DNA of 64,000 nucleotides from Polaromonas eurypsychrophila (GTDB lineage: Bacteria > Pseudomonadota > Gammaproteobacteria > Burkholderiales > Burkholderiaceae_C). The stretch is from NCBI RefSeq assembly GCF_014641715.1, contig NZ_BMIG01000010.1:62001-126000 (forward strand), read 5' to 3'. A model generated the notes under the pieces. It saw nothing but the letters and a program-made list of their open reading frames with translations. It ran no database searches and was not told where the DNA came from. The stretch's first letter is position 1; the number at the start of each line of letters is the position of its first letter. Shown piece after piece: positions 20,329-29,704 of the stretch. Made by a program: the position numbers and the translations under genes.

Positions 20329-21234
20329 ATGCCCAGCGCCGCTGACCGCCTCGACCTTGCACCGCAACCCGATCCCGGTGCGCTGCGGTCCTTGGGCCTG
20401 GCGCTGCTGGTGCATGCGCTGCTGATAGCTGCGCTGACCTGGGGCATCAACTGGAAACACAGCGACCCGGATCTGTCGTTTGAAGCCGAACTGTGGTCCA
20501 GCCTGCCGCAGGAAGCGGCGCCCAAGCTGGTGGAGCCTCCGCCAGCGCCTCCTCCTCCCCCTGCGCCACCCGAGCCCGTGGTCAAAGCGCTGCCACCGCC
20601 ACCCGCGCCTGACGCGGACATTGCGCTTGAGCGCGAGAAAAAACGCAAGCTGGAACTGAAGAAAAAAGAGGCTGAGCTGGTAAAGGCCAAAGCCGAGCAG
20701 GACAAACTGAAAGAGCTTCAGGCCAAAAAGGACAAAGAGCAGAAGGCCAAGGAAGACCTCGCCAAACGCAAGGCCGAGGAAGCCAAGAAGCTGGAAGCCA
20801 AAAAGGCCGAAGACAAAAAAACTGACGCGAAAGATGCGGAGAAGAAAAAGCTGGCGGACGCTGCGGCGGAAAAGCTGCGCCAGGACAACATCAAACGCGC
20901 CATGGGTCTGGCCGGCGCTACCGGTGGAGCCGACGCCAAAGGCACGGCGCAAAAAGCCAGCGGGCCTTCAGCCAGCTACGGCGGCAAGGTGCGCGCCAAA
21001 GTCAAGCCCAACATTGTCTTCACCGAAGACATTGCCGGCAACCCGACTTCCGAAGTCGAGGTGCGCACCGGGCCGGACGGCACCATCCTCAGCCAGCGCC
21101 TGATCAAACCCAGTGGCAACAAAGCCTGGGACGATGCCGTGATCAAGGCCATCATTCGCACAGAGACCATGCCGAAAGACGTGGATGGCCGAGTGCCGAC
21201 GCCCATGATTCTGGAGTTTCGGCCCAAGGACTGA
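20329..21234 (+). CDS. tolA: Tol-Pal system protein TolA (TonB C-terminal family)
   Basis: 301 residues. One N-terminal membrane helix (LGLALLVHALLIAALTWGI), a Pro-rich linker (PPPAPPPPPAPPEP), a long Lys/Ala/Glu coiled coil of about 110 residues, and a C-terminal TonB-like domain (VEVRTGPDGTILSQRLIKPS, MILEFRPKD). TolA spans the periplasm and reaches Pal/TolB. tolB and pal do not follow; the next gene is dnaE on the other strand, after two repeats. Confidence 0.92.
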   Translation: MPSAADRLDLAPQPDPGALRSLGLALLVHALLIAALTWGINWKHSDPDLSFEAELWSSLPQEAAPKLVEPPPAPPPPPAPPEPVVKALPPPPAPDADIALEREKKRKLELKKKEAELVKAKAEQDKLKELQAKKDKEQKAKEDLAKRKAEEAKKLEAKKAEDKKTDAKDAEKKKLADAAAEKLRQDNIKRAMGLAGATGGADAKGTAQKASGPSASYGGKVRAKVKPNIVFTEDIAGNPTSEVEVRTGPDGTILSQRLIKPSGNKAWDDAVIKAIIRTETMPKDVDGRVPTPMILEFRPKD

Positions 21235-21245
21235 GCGTCCCTGAC

Positions 21246-21335
21246 TGTCATCCCGGACTCGATCCGGGATCCACGCAGCATGAACCAGCGGCCCGGATGA
21301 TTCAGCATGGATTGCGGGTCAAGCCCGCAATGACG
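21246..21335. repeat. two-hairpin intergenic repeat (family C)
   Basis: Two stems, CCCGGACTCGATCCGGG and TTGCGGGTCAAGCCCGCAA, are enclosed by an outer GTCAT...ATGAC pair. This is a widespread proteobacterial intergenic repeat type that I recognise by sequence. It lies in the convergent tolA-dnaE gap and could act as a transcription barrier. Confidence 0.75.
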
Positions 21336-21376
21336 CCCGTGAAAGCAGGTTTATTCCAAGCCCAAAATGGCAACCA

Positions 21377-21434
21377 ATTCGCTATACATTTAATAGCTGC
21401 TCTCGCCCATCTTGTATGGGCTAGAGTCCGATTT
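21377..21434 (+). repeat. family A interspersed repeat, copy 2
   Basis: AATAGCTGCTCTCGCCCATC, then TTGTATGGGCTAGAGTCCGA. It abuts the stop codon of dnaE (minus) and lies just after the family C repeat. Intergenic and divergent from copy 1, but the same arm and stem order. Confidence 0.7.
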
Positions 21435-24400
21435 CACTCATAAACTATTTTTGCCAGACCCTGGTCGGCCTGGGCCATCCAGCTCGCCAGTGCGGCATCG
21501 GTGGGGAAGAACTTCGCGGCTTCACCGAGCTGCAATTCAGCAACAACACTGCTGCGTTTGAGGCTCAGGCGCACCGGCAGGCCGCGGCTGACTTCGCCCT
21601 GTTCCGACATTTCCTTGCGCGGTGGGAAATCGCGCACGATGCGCTGCACGTCCGGCGCTGAGCCGTTGACCGCCACACGCAGGTACTTGCCGAAGCGGCA
21701 ACGCGCCGACTCCAGGCTCCAGACCTGCGTCACCTTGAAGCGGCGGCCAAAACGCTCGGACGCTGGCTGCAGGGTGCCTTGCACAATCACGAGTTCATCG
21801 TCCTTCAGCAGGTTGCGGTTGGCATTGAAGGTGGCCTCGTCCACCGAGGCTTCCAGCGTGTCGGTTTTGTCGTCGAGTTTGAAAATGATCAGCTTGCCGC
21901 GGTTGCCGTTAATCACGCGCAGGTCACTGACGATGGCCGCCAGCAGGGTCTGATCCCGCGAGTCGATCAGGTCGTCGATCTTGCGTTTGACGAACTGCCT
22001 CACCTCGGTCTCGACCTCGTCGAACAGGTGGCCGGACAGGTAAAAGCCGATCGCGGTTTTCTCCTGCACCAGCCGCGCCTTGATGCCGAAAGGAACGGCT
22101 TCGACCAGGGGTGGCTCCTGCGTACTCGCCGCATGAGAGTCCATGTCGAACAACCCGCCCTGGTTGACGTTGGCTTCGGCCTGCGCGGCGAATTCAAACG
22201 CCCGGTCCACCGAGGCGAGCAGGGATGCGCGGTTCAACTGCAGGTTGTCGAAGGCACCAGCCTTGATCAATGCCTCGACCGTGCGTTTGTTCATTTTGGT
22301 CTTGTCGACGCGCAGGCAGAAGTCGAACAGTGAGGTGAACGCACCGCCGGCCTCGCGCGCGGTGACGATGGCGGCAATCGCCTGCTGGCCGGTGCCCTTG
22401 ACCGCGCCCAGACCGTAGCGGATGCTGGTGTTGCTGATCGGCTCGAAACGGTAATGGCCGCGGTTCACGTCGGGCGACTCGAAGCTGATGCCCATCTTCT
22501 GCGCGTCGCCAAAAAGAATCCGCAACTTGTCGGTGTCACCCATCTCCACGGTCATGTTGGCGCAGAAGAACTCGGCCGTGTAGTGACGTTTGAGCCAGGC
22601 GGTGTGATAGGCCAGCAGCGCGTAGGCCGCCGAGTGCGACTTGTTGAAGCCGTAGCCGGCGAACTTCTCCATCAAATCAAAAACCTCGTCAGCCTTCTCC
22701 TGCGACAGGCCATTGACACCGGCGCCCTTGCGGAAGACTTCCCGCTGCGAGGCCATCTCCTTCTCGTCCTTCTTGCCCATGGCACGGCGCAGCATGTCGG
22801 CGCCGCCCAGCGAATAGCCGCCAAGGATCTGCGCCGTCTGCATCACCTGCTCCTGGTAGACCATGATGCCGTAGGTCTCTTCGAGGATGGGCTTGACGCG
22901 CGGGTCCGGGTATTCGGGTGTTTCCTTGCCCTGCTTGCGCGCGATGTAGGTCGGGATCAGGTCCATCGGGCCCGGACGGTACAGCGCGTTCATCGCGATC
23001 AGGTCTTCCAGGCGGTTGGGCCTGGCGTCGCGCAACATGCGCTGCATGCCGATACTTTCAAACTGGAACACGGCTTCGGTCTTGCCCTCGGCAAACAGCG
23101 CGTAGACCCGTGCGTCATCGAGCGGCAGGTTTTCAAACTTGAAGTCCTTTTGCGCCGGATGCCGCTGGACGATGAACTCGCGTGCCAGCTCCAGAATGGT
23201 CAGCGTGGCCAGACCCAAAAAGTCAAACTTGACCAGGCCGATGGCCTCGACGTCGTTCTTGTCGAACTGGCTGACAGCCGAGGTGCTGCCGGGCTGCAGG
23301 TAGAGCGGACAGAAGTCGGTGAGTTTGCCCGGCGCGATCAGCACGCCGCCGGCATGCATGCCGACATTGCGCGTCAGGCCTTCGAGCTTGCGCGCAAGCT
23401 CAAGCAAGGTGCGCACATCCTCTTCCTTGGCTTCGCGTTCAGCCAGCACCGGTTCGGCCTCCAGCGCGTAGACCATCTTGTCGTTTTTCTTGCGGTCGGC
23501 AGGCACCAGTTGCAGGGTGACGGCCTGGCCGGGCTTGTTCGGGATCAGCTTGGAGATACCGTCGCAAAAACCATAGGAAAAATCGAGCACGCGGCCGACG
23601 TCGCGAATCGCTGCGCGCGCCGCCATGGTTCCGAAAGTCACGATCTGGCTGACCGCGGCGTGGCCGTACTTGTCTTTCACATAGTCGATGACGCGGTCGC
23701 GGTTGGTCTGGCAGAAGTCGATGTCGAAGTCGGGCATGGACACCCGCTCCGGATTGAGGAAACGCTCGAACAGCAGGTTGTACTGCAGCGGGTCCAGGTC
23801 GGTGATCTTCAGCGAGTAGGCCACCAGCGAGCCGGCGCCGGAACCGCGTCCCGGCCCCACCGGACAACCGTTGTTCTTGGCCCAGTTGATAAAGTCCCCG
23901 ACGATCAGGAAATAACCGGGAAAACCCATCTTCAGGATGGTGTTGATCTCGAACTCCAGCCGCTCGACGTACTCCGGCCGCTTGTCATTGCGGACCGCCT
24001 CATTCGGGTACAGGTGCGCCAGCCGCTGCTCCAGCCCTTCAAACGAGGCATGACGAAAATATTCGTCCGGCGGCATGCGCACGCCATTGACCTCGGGCGT
24101 TGGGTACTCGGGCAGCATGGCCTTGCCGAGTTCCAGCTTGAGGTTGCAGCGCTTGGCAATCTCCAGCGTGTTAGCCAGCGCCGACGGCAGATCGGCAAAC
24201 AGCTCAGTCATCTGCGCCGAGGACTTGAAATACTGCTCGCGCGTGAACTTGCGCAGGCGCCGTGCATTGCCCAGAATCTCTCCACCGGCGATACAGACCC
24301 GTGCTTCGTGGGCTTCGTAATCGTCATAACCCAGGAACTGCACCGGATGGGTGGCCACCACCGGCAGCTTGAGCCGGGCCGCAAGCTGTACGGCCGCCGA

Positions 24401-24940
24401 CACATGCTGCTCGTCGTCCGCGCGTTGCGCGCGCTGCAACTCAATGTAAAAACGGTGCGGGAAAAGCCCCGCAAAATACAGCGCACATTCGAGCGCGCGC
24501 GGGCCGTCGCCCTGCACCAGCGCCTGTCCCACAGCGCCGCCCTGTGCGCCCGACAGTGCAATCAGGCCTTCGCCAAGCTCCTGCAGCCACTCCAGACTGA
24601 TGACGGCCTGGTCGCGCACCACGCCACGGGTCCAGGCGCGTGTCAGCAGCTCCGACAGATTGAGGTAGCCCTGGCGGCTCTGCACCAGCAACAACAAGCG
24701 CGCGGGTGGCGCTGTGGCGTCCTTGCCGGGTACCTGCACCCACACGTCCGCGCCTATCAGCGGCTTGACGCCGGCGCCACGGCTTTCCTTGTAAAACTTC
24801 ACCGTGCCGAACAGGTTGCCCAGGTCGGTGATCGCCAACGCCGGCTGGCCGTCGGAAGCTGCGGCCTGCACGATTTCATCGATGCGGTTGGTGCCGTCAA
24901 CGACGGAAAACTCGGTATGAAGGCGTAAATGAACAAACAT
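21434..24940 (-). CDS. dnaE: DNA polymerase III alpha subunit
   Basis: 1168 residues, full length for DnaE1. N-terminal PHP domain starts FVHLRLHTEFSVVDG; the catalytic core has GPGRGSGAGSLVAY and the Asp motif PDFDIDFCQTNRDRVIDYV; helix-hairpin-helix and OB regions follow in the last third (FYLSGHLFDEVE). It is the replicative polymerase of the cytoplasmic replisome. It stands alone on the minus strand, back to back with trhO (85 bp between starts). Confidence 0.97.
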   Translation of the reverse strand: MFVHLRLHTEFSVVDGTNRIDEIVQAAASDGQPALAITDLGNLFGTVKFYKESRGAGVKPLIGADVWVQVPGKDATAPPARLLLLVQSRQGYLNLSELLTRAWTRGVVRDQAVISLEWLQELGEGLIALSGAQGGAVGQALVQGDGPRALECALYFAGLFPHRFYIELQRAQRADDEQHVSAAVQLAARLKLPVVATHPVQFLGYDDYEAHEARVCIAGGEILGNARRLRKFTREQYFKSSAQMTELFADLPSALANTLEIAKRCNLKLELGKAMLPEYPTPEVNGVRMPPDEYFRHASFEGLEQRLAHLYPNEAVRNDKRPEYVERLEFEINTILKMGFPGYFLIVGDFINWAKNNGCPVGPGRGSGAGSLVAYSLKITDLDPLQYNLLFERFLNPERVSMPDFDIDFCQTNRDRVIDYVKDKYGHAAVSQIVTFGTMAARAAIRDVGRVLDFSYGFCDGISKLIPNKPGQAVTLQLVPADRKKNDKMVYALEAEPVLAEREAKEEDVRTLLELARKLEGLTRNVGMHAGGVLIAPGKLTDFCPLYLQPGSTSAVSQFDKNDVEAIGLVKFDFLGLATLTILELAREFIVQRHPAQKDFKFENLPLDDARVYALFAEGKTEAVFQFESIGMQRMLRDARPNRLEDLIAMNALYRPGPMDLIPTYIARKQGKETPEYPDPRVKPILEETYGIMVYQEQVMQTAQILGGYSLGGADMLRRAMGKKDEKEMASQREVFRKGAGVNGLSQEKADEVFDLMEKFAGYGFNKSHSAAYALLAYHTAWLKRHYTAEFFCANMTVEMGDTDKLRILFGDAQKMGISFESPDVNRGHYRFEPISNTSIRYGLGAVKGTGQQAIAAIVTAREAGGAFTSLFDFCLRVDKTKMNKRTVEALIKAGAFDNLQLNRASLLASVDRAFEFAAQAEANVNQGGLFDMDSHAASTQEPPLVEAVPFGIKARLVQEKTAIGFYLSGHLFDEVETEVRQFVKRKIDDLIDSRDQTLLAAIVSDLRVINGNRGKLIIFKLDDKTDTLEASVDEATFNANRNLLKDDELVIVQGTLQPASERFGRRFKVTQVWSLESARCRFGKYLRVAVNGSAPDVQRIVRDFPPRKEMSEQGEVSRGLPVRLSLKRSSVVAELQLGEAAKFFPTDAALASWMAQADQGLAKIVYE

Positions 24941-25025
24941 GGCCTCATTTTAGAGGTGAGCCCGCCGGGGCTTTTGTATCAGTGTGCTGCTTGCTGCCCA
25001 GGCCCTGCCTACAATGACCTGCATC

Positions 25026-25817
25026 ATGCAGATTCTGAACATCGCAGCCTACAAATTCATCGCCCTGGACGACCGGCCGGCGCTGCAGGCCGCGTTGCGT
25101 GATACCGCTCAAAGCCGCGCCCTGCGCGGCACGGTGCTGCTGGCCGAAGAAGGCATCAACCTGTTCCTGGCGGGCGGTAGCAGCGACATTCATGATTTTC
25201 TGGCATGGCTGCGCCTGGATGCCCGCTTTCAGGACCTGGAGGTCAAAGAAAGCTGGTCCACGGCCCAGCCTTTTCGCAAACTGCTGGTCAAGATCAAACC
25301 CGAAATCATACGCATGGACCATCCGGCCATCCGTCCCGCGGCCGGCCGCGCACCCTCGGTGGATGCCACGACCCTGAAGCGCTGGCTGGACACCGGGCTC
25401 GATGACAGCGGCCGGCCGGTGGTGACTCTGGATACGCGCAATGATTTTGAAGTCGATGTGGGCACCTTCCGGGGAGCGATCGACTGGCGCATCACCAAAT
25501 TCACCGAGTTTCCGCAAGCCTTGCTGAAGCACCGCGATGAACTACGGGGCAAGACCGTGGTGAGTTTTTGCACCGGCGGCATACGCTGTGAAAAGGCAGC
25601 GATTTTTATGCACGAAGCCGGTGTCGAGAATGTGGTTCAGCTCGATGGCGGAATCTTGAAATATTTCGGAGACGTGGGCCTTGCACACTTCGATGGCGAG
25701 TGTTTCGTATTCGACGCGCGCCGGGCAGTGAATGCGGCGCTGACCCCAAAGGTCGATGTCGGCGCCTTGTCTGACATCCGCCCGGTACAAACCGTGAAAA
25801 GCTGTCAGCTCGTTTGA
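25026..25817 (+). CDS. trhO: tRNA uridine(34) hydroxylase, rhodanese family
   Basis: 263 residues from ATG 25026 (MQILNIAAYKF). N-terminal YceA-type domain (LRGTVLLAEEGINLFLAG) and a rhodanese domain with the active-site loop SFCTGGIRCEKAAIF. Proteins of this kind hydroxylate U34 of some tRNAs using oxygen in a prephenate-independent way. A TACAAT at 25010-25015 lies close in front and could be part of a promoter. egtB follows 18 bp later. Confidence 0.9.
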   Translation: MQILNIAAYKFIALDDRPALQAALRDTAQSRALRGTVLLAEEGINLFLAGGSSDIHDFLAWLRLDARFQDLEVKESWSTAQPFRKLLVKIKPEIIRMDHPAIRPAAGRAPSVDATTLKRWLDTGLDDSGRPVVTLDTRNDFEVDVGTFRGAIDWRITKFTEFPQALLKHRDELRGKTVVSFCTGGIRCEKAAIFMHEAGVENVVQLDGGILKYFGDVGLAHFDGECFVFDARRAVNAALTPKVDVGALSDIRPVQTVKSCQLV

Positions 25818-25835
25818 CTCCGACTGGTGGACGCC

Positions 25836-27155
25836 ATGCTTTCTCCCCAACCTGTTCAACTTGGCCTGCCGGCAGAAGCTGCGGCCTCCAGCATGGTCCG
25901 GCGCTTCCAGCAGGTTCGCGCGCAGTCGGTGGCACTGATCCGACCTCTCAGCGCCGAGGACTGTCAATTGCAGTCCATGCCCGATGCGAGCCCCGCCAAG
26001 TGGCACCTGGCGCACCTGACCTGGTTTTTTGAAACCTTCATCCTCGAGCGTTTCGAGACAAATTTCAAACCTTTTGACGCCAGCTTCAGGGTGCTGTTCA
26101 ACAGCTATTACAACGGCGTCGGCGACAAGTACCCGCGCCCGCAGCGCGGAATGATCAGCCGTCCGACCTTGGAGCAGGTGCTGGACTATCGGTCGGAGGT
26201 TGATGAGCGAATCCTGGCTGTGCTGACACAGCATCCGGACGATGCAGAACTGGCCAAGCTGGTCACGCTGGGCCTGCACCACGAGCAGCAACACCAGGAG
26301 TTGCTGCTGACCGACATCAAACACGCCTTGTCCTTCAACCCGGCCCGGCCAGCCTATGCGCGCCAGTGGCCGCTGGCCGGTATCAGCCCGCAGCCGCTGC
26401 GCTGGATCGGTTTTGAGGGCGGTTTGCTGGAACTTGGCTTCGATCCCCGCAGTGACGGCGACTTTGCCTTCGACAATGAAACGCCGCGCCACAAGGTCTA
26501 CATCGCACCCTTTGACATCGGCAGCAGGCTGGTCACCAACGGTGAAATGATGGCCTTCATCGAAGACGGCGGCTACCGCCGGCCCGAGTTGTGGCTGTCC
26601 ATGGGCTGGGACTGGGCGCAAACAAACCATGCGGCGATGCCGCTGTACTGGCAGGCCAGTGACCACGGTTGCGGCTACCAGAACTTCACCTTGCAGGGTC
26701 TGGTGGAGGTGGACGCCCATACACCGGTGTGCCACCTCAGTTATTTTGAAGCGGATGCCTACGCGCGTTGGGCAGGTGCGCGTCTGCCGACCGAATTTGA
26801 ATGGGAACTGGCAGCACGCAGCGTACCGGCCCAGCAAGCCACACAAGGCAATTTTGTCGAGGGTGCCGCCTACCACCCGATCCCGCTGCAGCAGCAAAGT
26901 CCCGGCAGCCCGGCGCAGATGTTCGGTGATGTCTGGGAGTGGACACAGTCCAACTACAACCCCTACCCCGGCTACAAGCCCTGGGAAGGTCTGGTCGGTG
27001 AGTACAACGGCAAGTTCATGTGCAACCAGTTTGTGCTGCGCGGCGGTTCGTGTGCCACGCCGCACAGCCACATCCGCGCGAGTTACCGCAACTTCTTCCC
27101 GCCCGACGCGCAGTGGCAGTTCAGTGGTTTGCGCCTGGCGCGCGATATCGCCTGA
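25836..27155 (+). CDS. egtB: ergothioneine biosynthesis protein EgtB (iron-dependent sulfoxide synthase)
   Basis: 439 residues from ATG 25836; an in-frame GTG at 25827 is possible. An N-terminal DinB-like domain carries the iron histidines (KWHLAHLTWFFE and GLHHEQQHQELL); a C-terminal FGE/SUMF1-type domain has ARLPTEFEWELAAR and VLRGGSCATP. EgtB joins a thiol (gamma-glutamylcysteine or cysteine) to hercynine with oxygen. The partner egtD lies 11 kb away at 38067, so the pathway is split here; no egtA, egtC or egtE is visible. Confidence 0.92.
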   Translation: MLSPQPVQLGLPAEAAASSMVRRFQQVRAQSVALIRPLSAEDCQLQSMPDASPAKWHLAHLTWFFETFILERFETNFKPFDASFRVLFNSYYNGVGDKYPRPQRGMISRPTLEQVLDYRSEVDERILAVLTQHPDDAELAKLVTLGLHHEQQHQELLLTDIKHALSFNPARPAYARQWPLAGISPQPLRWIGFEGGLLELGFDPRSDGDFAFDNETPRHKVYIAPFDIGSRLVTNGEMMAFIEDGGYRRPELWLSMGWDWAQTNHAAMPLYWQASDHGCGYQNFTLQGLVEVDAHTPVCHLSYFEADAYARWAGARLPTEFEWELAARSVPAQQATQGNFVEGAAYHPIPLQQQSPGSPAQMFGDVWEWTQSNYNPYPGYKPWEGLVGEYNGKFMCNQFVLRGGSCATPHSHIRASYRNFFPPDAQWQFSGLRLARDIA

Positions 27156-27164
27156 GCCCGAAAC

Positions 27165-27272
27165 TCAATCCGCGATAAAGCAGCGGCGCTCAGACATCAG
27201 AATCAGCTCGGCGTCGCCGGGCACCTGGCCCCATGGCCTGGGCCTCTGCGGCCCGCGCTCCGAATGCACCAT
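27165..27272 (-). CDS. short ORF downstream of osmC (35 aa)
   Basis: The frame gives a compact protein starting MVHSERGPQRPRPWGQVPG and ending ELILMSERRCFIAD, which looks protein-like for its length. A second frame starts with an ATG overlapping the osmC stop (ATGA) and runs 38 codons across the same DNA; joining the two would need a frameshift. I recognise neither. It may be a remnant of a longer gene. Confidence 0.25.
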   Translation of the reverse strand: MVHSERGPQRPRPWGQVPGDAELILMSERRCFIAD

Positions 27273-27302
27273 GCCGCGGCCCTCCCAGCGCCATCAGCAT
27301 AC

Positions 27303-27710
27303 TCATTGCAACCTCTGCACATGCGTGTCGATCTCGGTGGTGACGGTGGCCATGAGCTTATGCACCGGGCATTTTTTGGCGACGGCTTCAAGCTCCAGAA
27401 GTTGGGCGTCGCTGAGCTCGCCACGGATTTGCAAGGTCGCGGTCAGCTTGTAAATGCCGGCGCGCTCCCCGGAATCGTCCCGCGTGACCACCGTGTTCAC
27501 ATCTTCCACCGGGAGGCCCTTCTTGCGGGCGTACCACATGACTGTGATGGCCTTGCAGGCGCCCAGCGCGGCGTCGTACAGGTCATGCGGGCTGGGGCCA
27601 GCGTCGTCGCCGCCCTCCTTCGGACTCACATCGGCGCTCAGCGAATGCCGGTTGATCGCGACAGTTTGTGCGAGTGCATGGGTTTTATCGCGTTTGAGTT
27701 CTACAGACAT
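27303..27710 (-). CDS. OsmC family peroxiredoxin-like protein
   Basis: 135 residues. OsmC/Ohr fold with the two redox cysteines in DAALGACKAITVMWYARKKG (Cys52) and VAKKCPVHKLM (Cys114). The family reduces organic hydroperoxides in the cytoplasm. It is the last of four minus-strand genes (pirin, doxX, flavodoxin-type reductase, osmC) that probably form a redox/electrophile stress group controlled by the divergent LysR regulator. Confidence 0.88.
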   Translation of the reverse strand: MSVELKRDKTHALAQTVAINRHSLSADVSPKEGGDDAGPSPHDLYDAALGACKAITVMWYARKKGLPVEDVNTVVTRDDSGERAGIYKLTATLQIRGELSDAQLLELEAVAKKCPVHKLMATVTTEIDTHVQRLQ

Positions 27711-27757
27711 GGGGACTCCTTGAACGAGAAAGCAGATCTGGACAGGCGTAGCACCTC

Positions 27758-28312
27758 TCAGGATTTGAAACGTGCACTGACCGCAGCTACACGCTCGCCG
27801 AAAGCGCGTGCCGACGCCAGGTCACCGGGCGGCATGTCGCCGGCACCAGCGTCTGACGGGGCCTGGCCGATGGCGCCGCTGTAGGAGCCCAGGTAGTTCG
27901 GATCGTTGCGCTGCGCCGCTTTGCTGTTGCTAGGCATCACGCCCTGGCTGACCCACAGGCCGCCATGTTGCATGGCCAGCGTGAACAGATAGTTCAGGGT
28001 CGAGGACTTGTCGCCGTTTATGGCCGCACTGTGAGTAAAGCCCGCAAACAGCTTGTCCTTCCAGGCCTGGGTGTACCAAATCTTTGATGACGCATCGGCA
28101 AACTTCTTGAACTGCCAGCTCACGCTGCCCATGTAGGTGGGTGAGCCCATGATGATGGCGCCTGCAGCAGTCAGCGTGTCCCAGCCGCCTTCCGGCAAAT
28201 TGCCGTCTGCATCGATGGCCAGCAGGTCGGCGCCGGCGCCATCCGCCACCGCCTGCGCCATGCGCTGGGTATGGCCGTAGCCGGAGTGGTAAAGCACCAC
28301 AACTGTTGTCAT
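27758..28312 (-). CDS. flavodoxin-type NAD(P)H:quinone oxidoreductase
   Basis: 184 residues. WrbA-like flavodoxin fold: VVVLYHSGYGHTQRMAQAVA (FMN phosphate loop), IIMGSPTYMGSVSWQFKKF and FTHSAAINGDKSSTL. Such enzymes reduce quinones by two electrons, avoiding semiquinone radicals. It lies between doxX and osmC on the same strand with gaps of 78 and 47 bp. Confidence 0.87.
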   Translation of the reverse strand: MTTVVVLYHSGYGHTQRMAQAVADGAGADLLAIDADGNLPEGGWDTLTAAGAIIMGSPTYMGSVSWQFKKFADASSKIWYTQAWKDKLFAGFTHSAAINGDKSSTLNYLFTLAMQHGGLWVSQGVMPSNSKAAQRNDPNYLGSYSGAIGQAPSDAGAGDMPPGDLASARAFGERVAAVSARFKS

Positions 28313-28390
28313 TGTCTTGTCCTAGGCAGGCAAAAAAGACAGGTCAACCGGGTAGGCTGGCCTGCGCGAAAAAACGGACGAACGTCGGTA

Positions 28391-28801
28391 TCAACCCTTG
28401 AACTTGGCGTCCACGCTCCAGGCGCCAGCACCCCAGGCAACGATGGTCAGCAAACCGCCGACCACGGCGATGTTCTTGAAAAAGGCCTGCTTTTGCATCA
28501 TGACCTGCTCAACCGGAACACTCCAGTAGGCATGGAAGATAAAGGTGATGACGGCGGTAAAGATGGCAATGCCGAGCGCTGCCCATCGGGTCTGAAAGCC
28601 CACCAGCAGCAGCAGACCAAGACCGAGTTCAACCGCAATCGCAATCGCCGCTGCGACTTCGGGCATGGGCACGCCCTTGGAGGCGATGTAGCCAGCGGTA
28701 CCGGCAAAACCCGCGATTTTTCCGAAGCCTGCCGGAATGAACAGCAGTGCAATAAGTGCGCGACCGAGCAGGGAAAACGGATTTTGCAGTGAGTTAAGCA
28801 T
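28391..28801 (-). CDS. DoxX family membrane protein
   Basis: 136 residues, four predicted membrane helices: LGRALIALLFIPAGFGKIAG, VAAAIAIAVELGLGLLLLVG, LGIAIFTAVITFIFHAYW and IAVVGGLLTIVAWGAGAW. The family is found in inner membranes, often with thiol or quinone redox genes; its reaction is uncertain. Here it lies between a pirin gene and a quinone reductase gene. Confidence 0.88.
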   Translation of the reverse strand: MLNSLQNPFSLLGRALIALLFIPAGFGKIAGFAGTAGYIASKGVPMPEVAAAIAIAVELGLGLLLLVGFQTRWAALGIAIFTAVITFIFHAYWSVPVEQVMMQKQAFFKNIAVVGGLLTIVAWGAGAWSVDAKFKG

Positions 28802-28912
28802 GGCGAGCCCTTTTAAAAAAGTTATGAAGAAACAAAAATAATGAACCTAAGCGCCTCGGCGCGCAAGTCAGTGTGCGCCACGTCAAAAAACGTTCTGCGC
28901 GACCAGGGAGCC

Positions 28913-29614
28913 CTACGGCGCCAAATCGAACACCAGCACCTCCGCGTCTTTACCGCCGGAGAGCTGCAGAAGGCCTTCGCCCTCCAGCTTCGCGGCATCG
29001 CCAGCCGCCAGCTTCTGGCCGTTGACCTGCAACTCGCCGCGCACCAGTTGCACATAGGCCTTACGCCGGGGATCAAGCGCCAATTCCGTGCGCTCATCAC
29101 CGTCGAACAGGCCGGCGTACAGCTTGGCATCGGCGTGTACCGTCACCGAGCCTTCAGCACCGTTGTTCGACGCCACCAGCCTCAGTGCGCCGCGTTTTTC
29201 ATTGGCAGCAAAGGTCTTTTGCTCGTAACCGGGCGCAATGCCGGTGACATTGGGCTCAATCCAGATCTGCAGAAAATGCGTGGTGGCGTCCTGGGCATGG
29301 TTGAACTCGCTGTGCTGGATGCCGCGCCCAGCACTCATGCGCTGTACGTCGCCGGGCGGGATGGAGGCGCCGTTGCCGATGCTGTCCTTGTGTCCGATGG
29401 CGCCGCTCATGACATAACTGATGATTTCCATGTTCTGGTGCCCATGCGTGCCGAAACCGAATCCCGGTGCGATGCGGTCTTCGTTGATCACGCGCAGGTT
29501 GCCGAAGCCCATATGGGCCGGATCGTAATAACCGGCAAAGGAAAACGAGTGGTACGACTTGAGCCAGCCGTGGTCGGCATAACCGCGTTCGGCAGATTTT
29601 CGCAAGGTAAGCAT
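28913..29614 (-). CDS. pirin family protein
   Basis: 233 residues from ATG 29614 (MLTLRKSAERG), with GGAAAGGAC upstream. Bicupin: FGFGTHGHQNMEIISYVMSG and GIQHSEFNH carry the metal-binding His and Glu of pirins. Some bacterial pirins have quercetinase activity or modulate metabolic enzymes; the function here is not known. It is the first gene of the minus-strand redox group and faces the LysR gene. Confidence 0.88.
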   Translation of the reverse strand: MLTLRKSAERGYADHGWLKSYHSFSFAGYYDPAHMGFGNLRVINEDRIAPGFGFGTHGHQNMEIISYVMSGAIGHKDSIGNGASIPPGDVQRMSAGRGIQHSEFNHAQDATTHFLQIWIEPNVTGIAPGYEQKTFAANEKRGALRLVASNNGAEGSVTVHADAKLYAGLFDGDERTELALDPRRKAYVQLVRGELQVNGQKLAAGDAAKLEGEGLLQLSGGKDAEVLVFDLAP

Positions 29615-29704
29615 GTGGCAGTCCTTTCGGGAGGGGTGGTGGATTCCTTGACTCCAATGTAGGTGGGCTTGCCCCCTTGATAATTGTCGATGTTTGATGG
29701 CATC

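Noticed and set aside
22454..24928. 824-codon open frame on the plus strand
   Set aside because: It mirrors dnaE on the other strand and has a composition typical of antisense translation (His/Gln/Val-rich).
25542..27071. 509-codon open frame on the minus strand
   Set aside because: Antisense to trhO and egtB, which carry intact family motifs.
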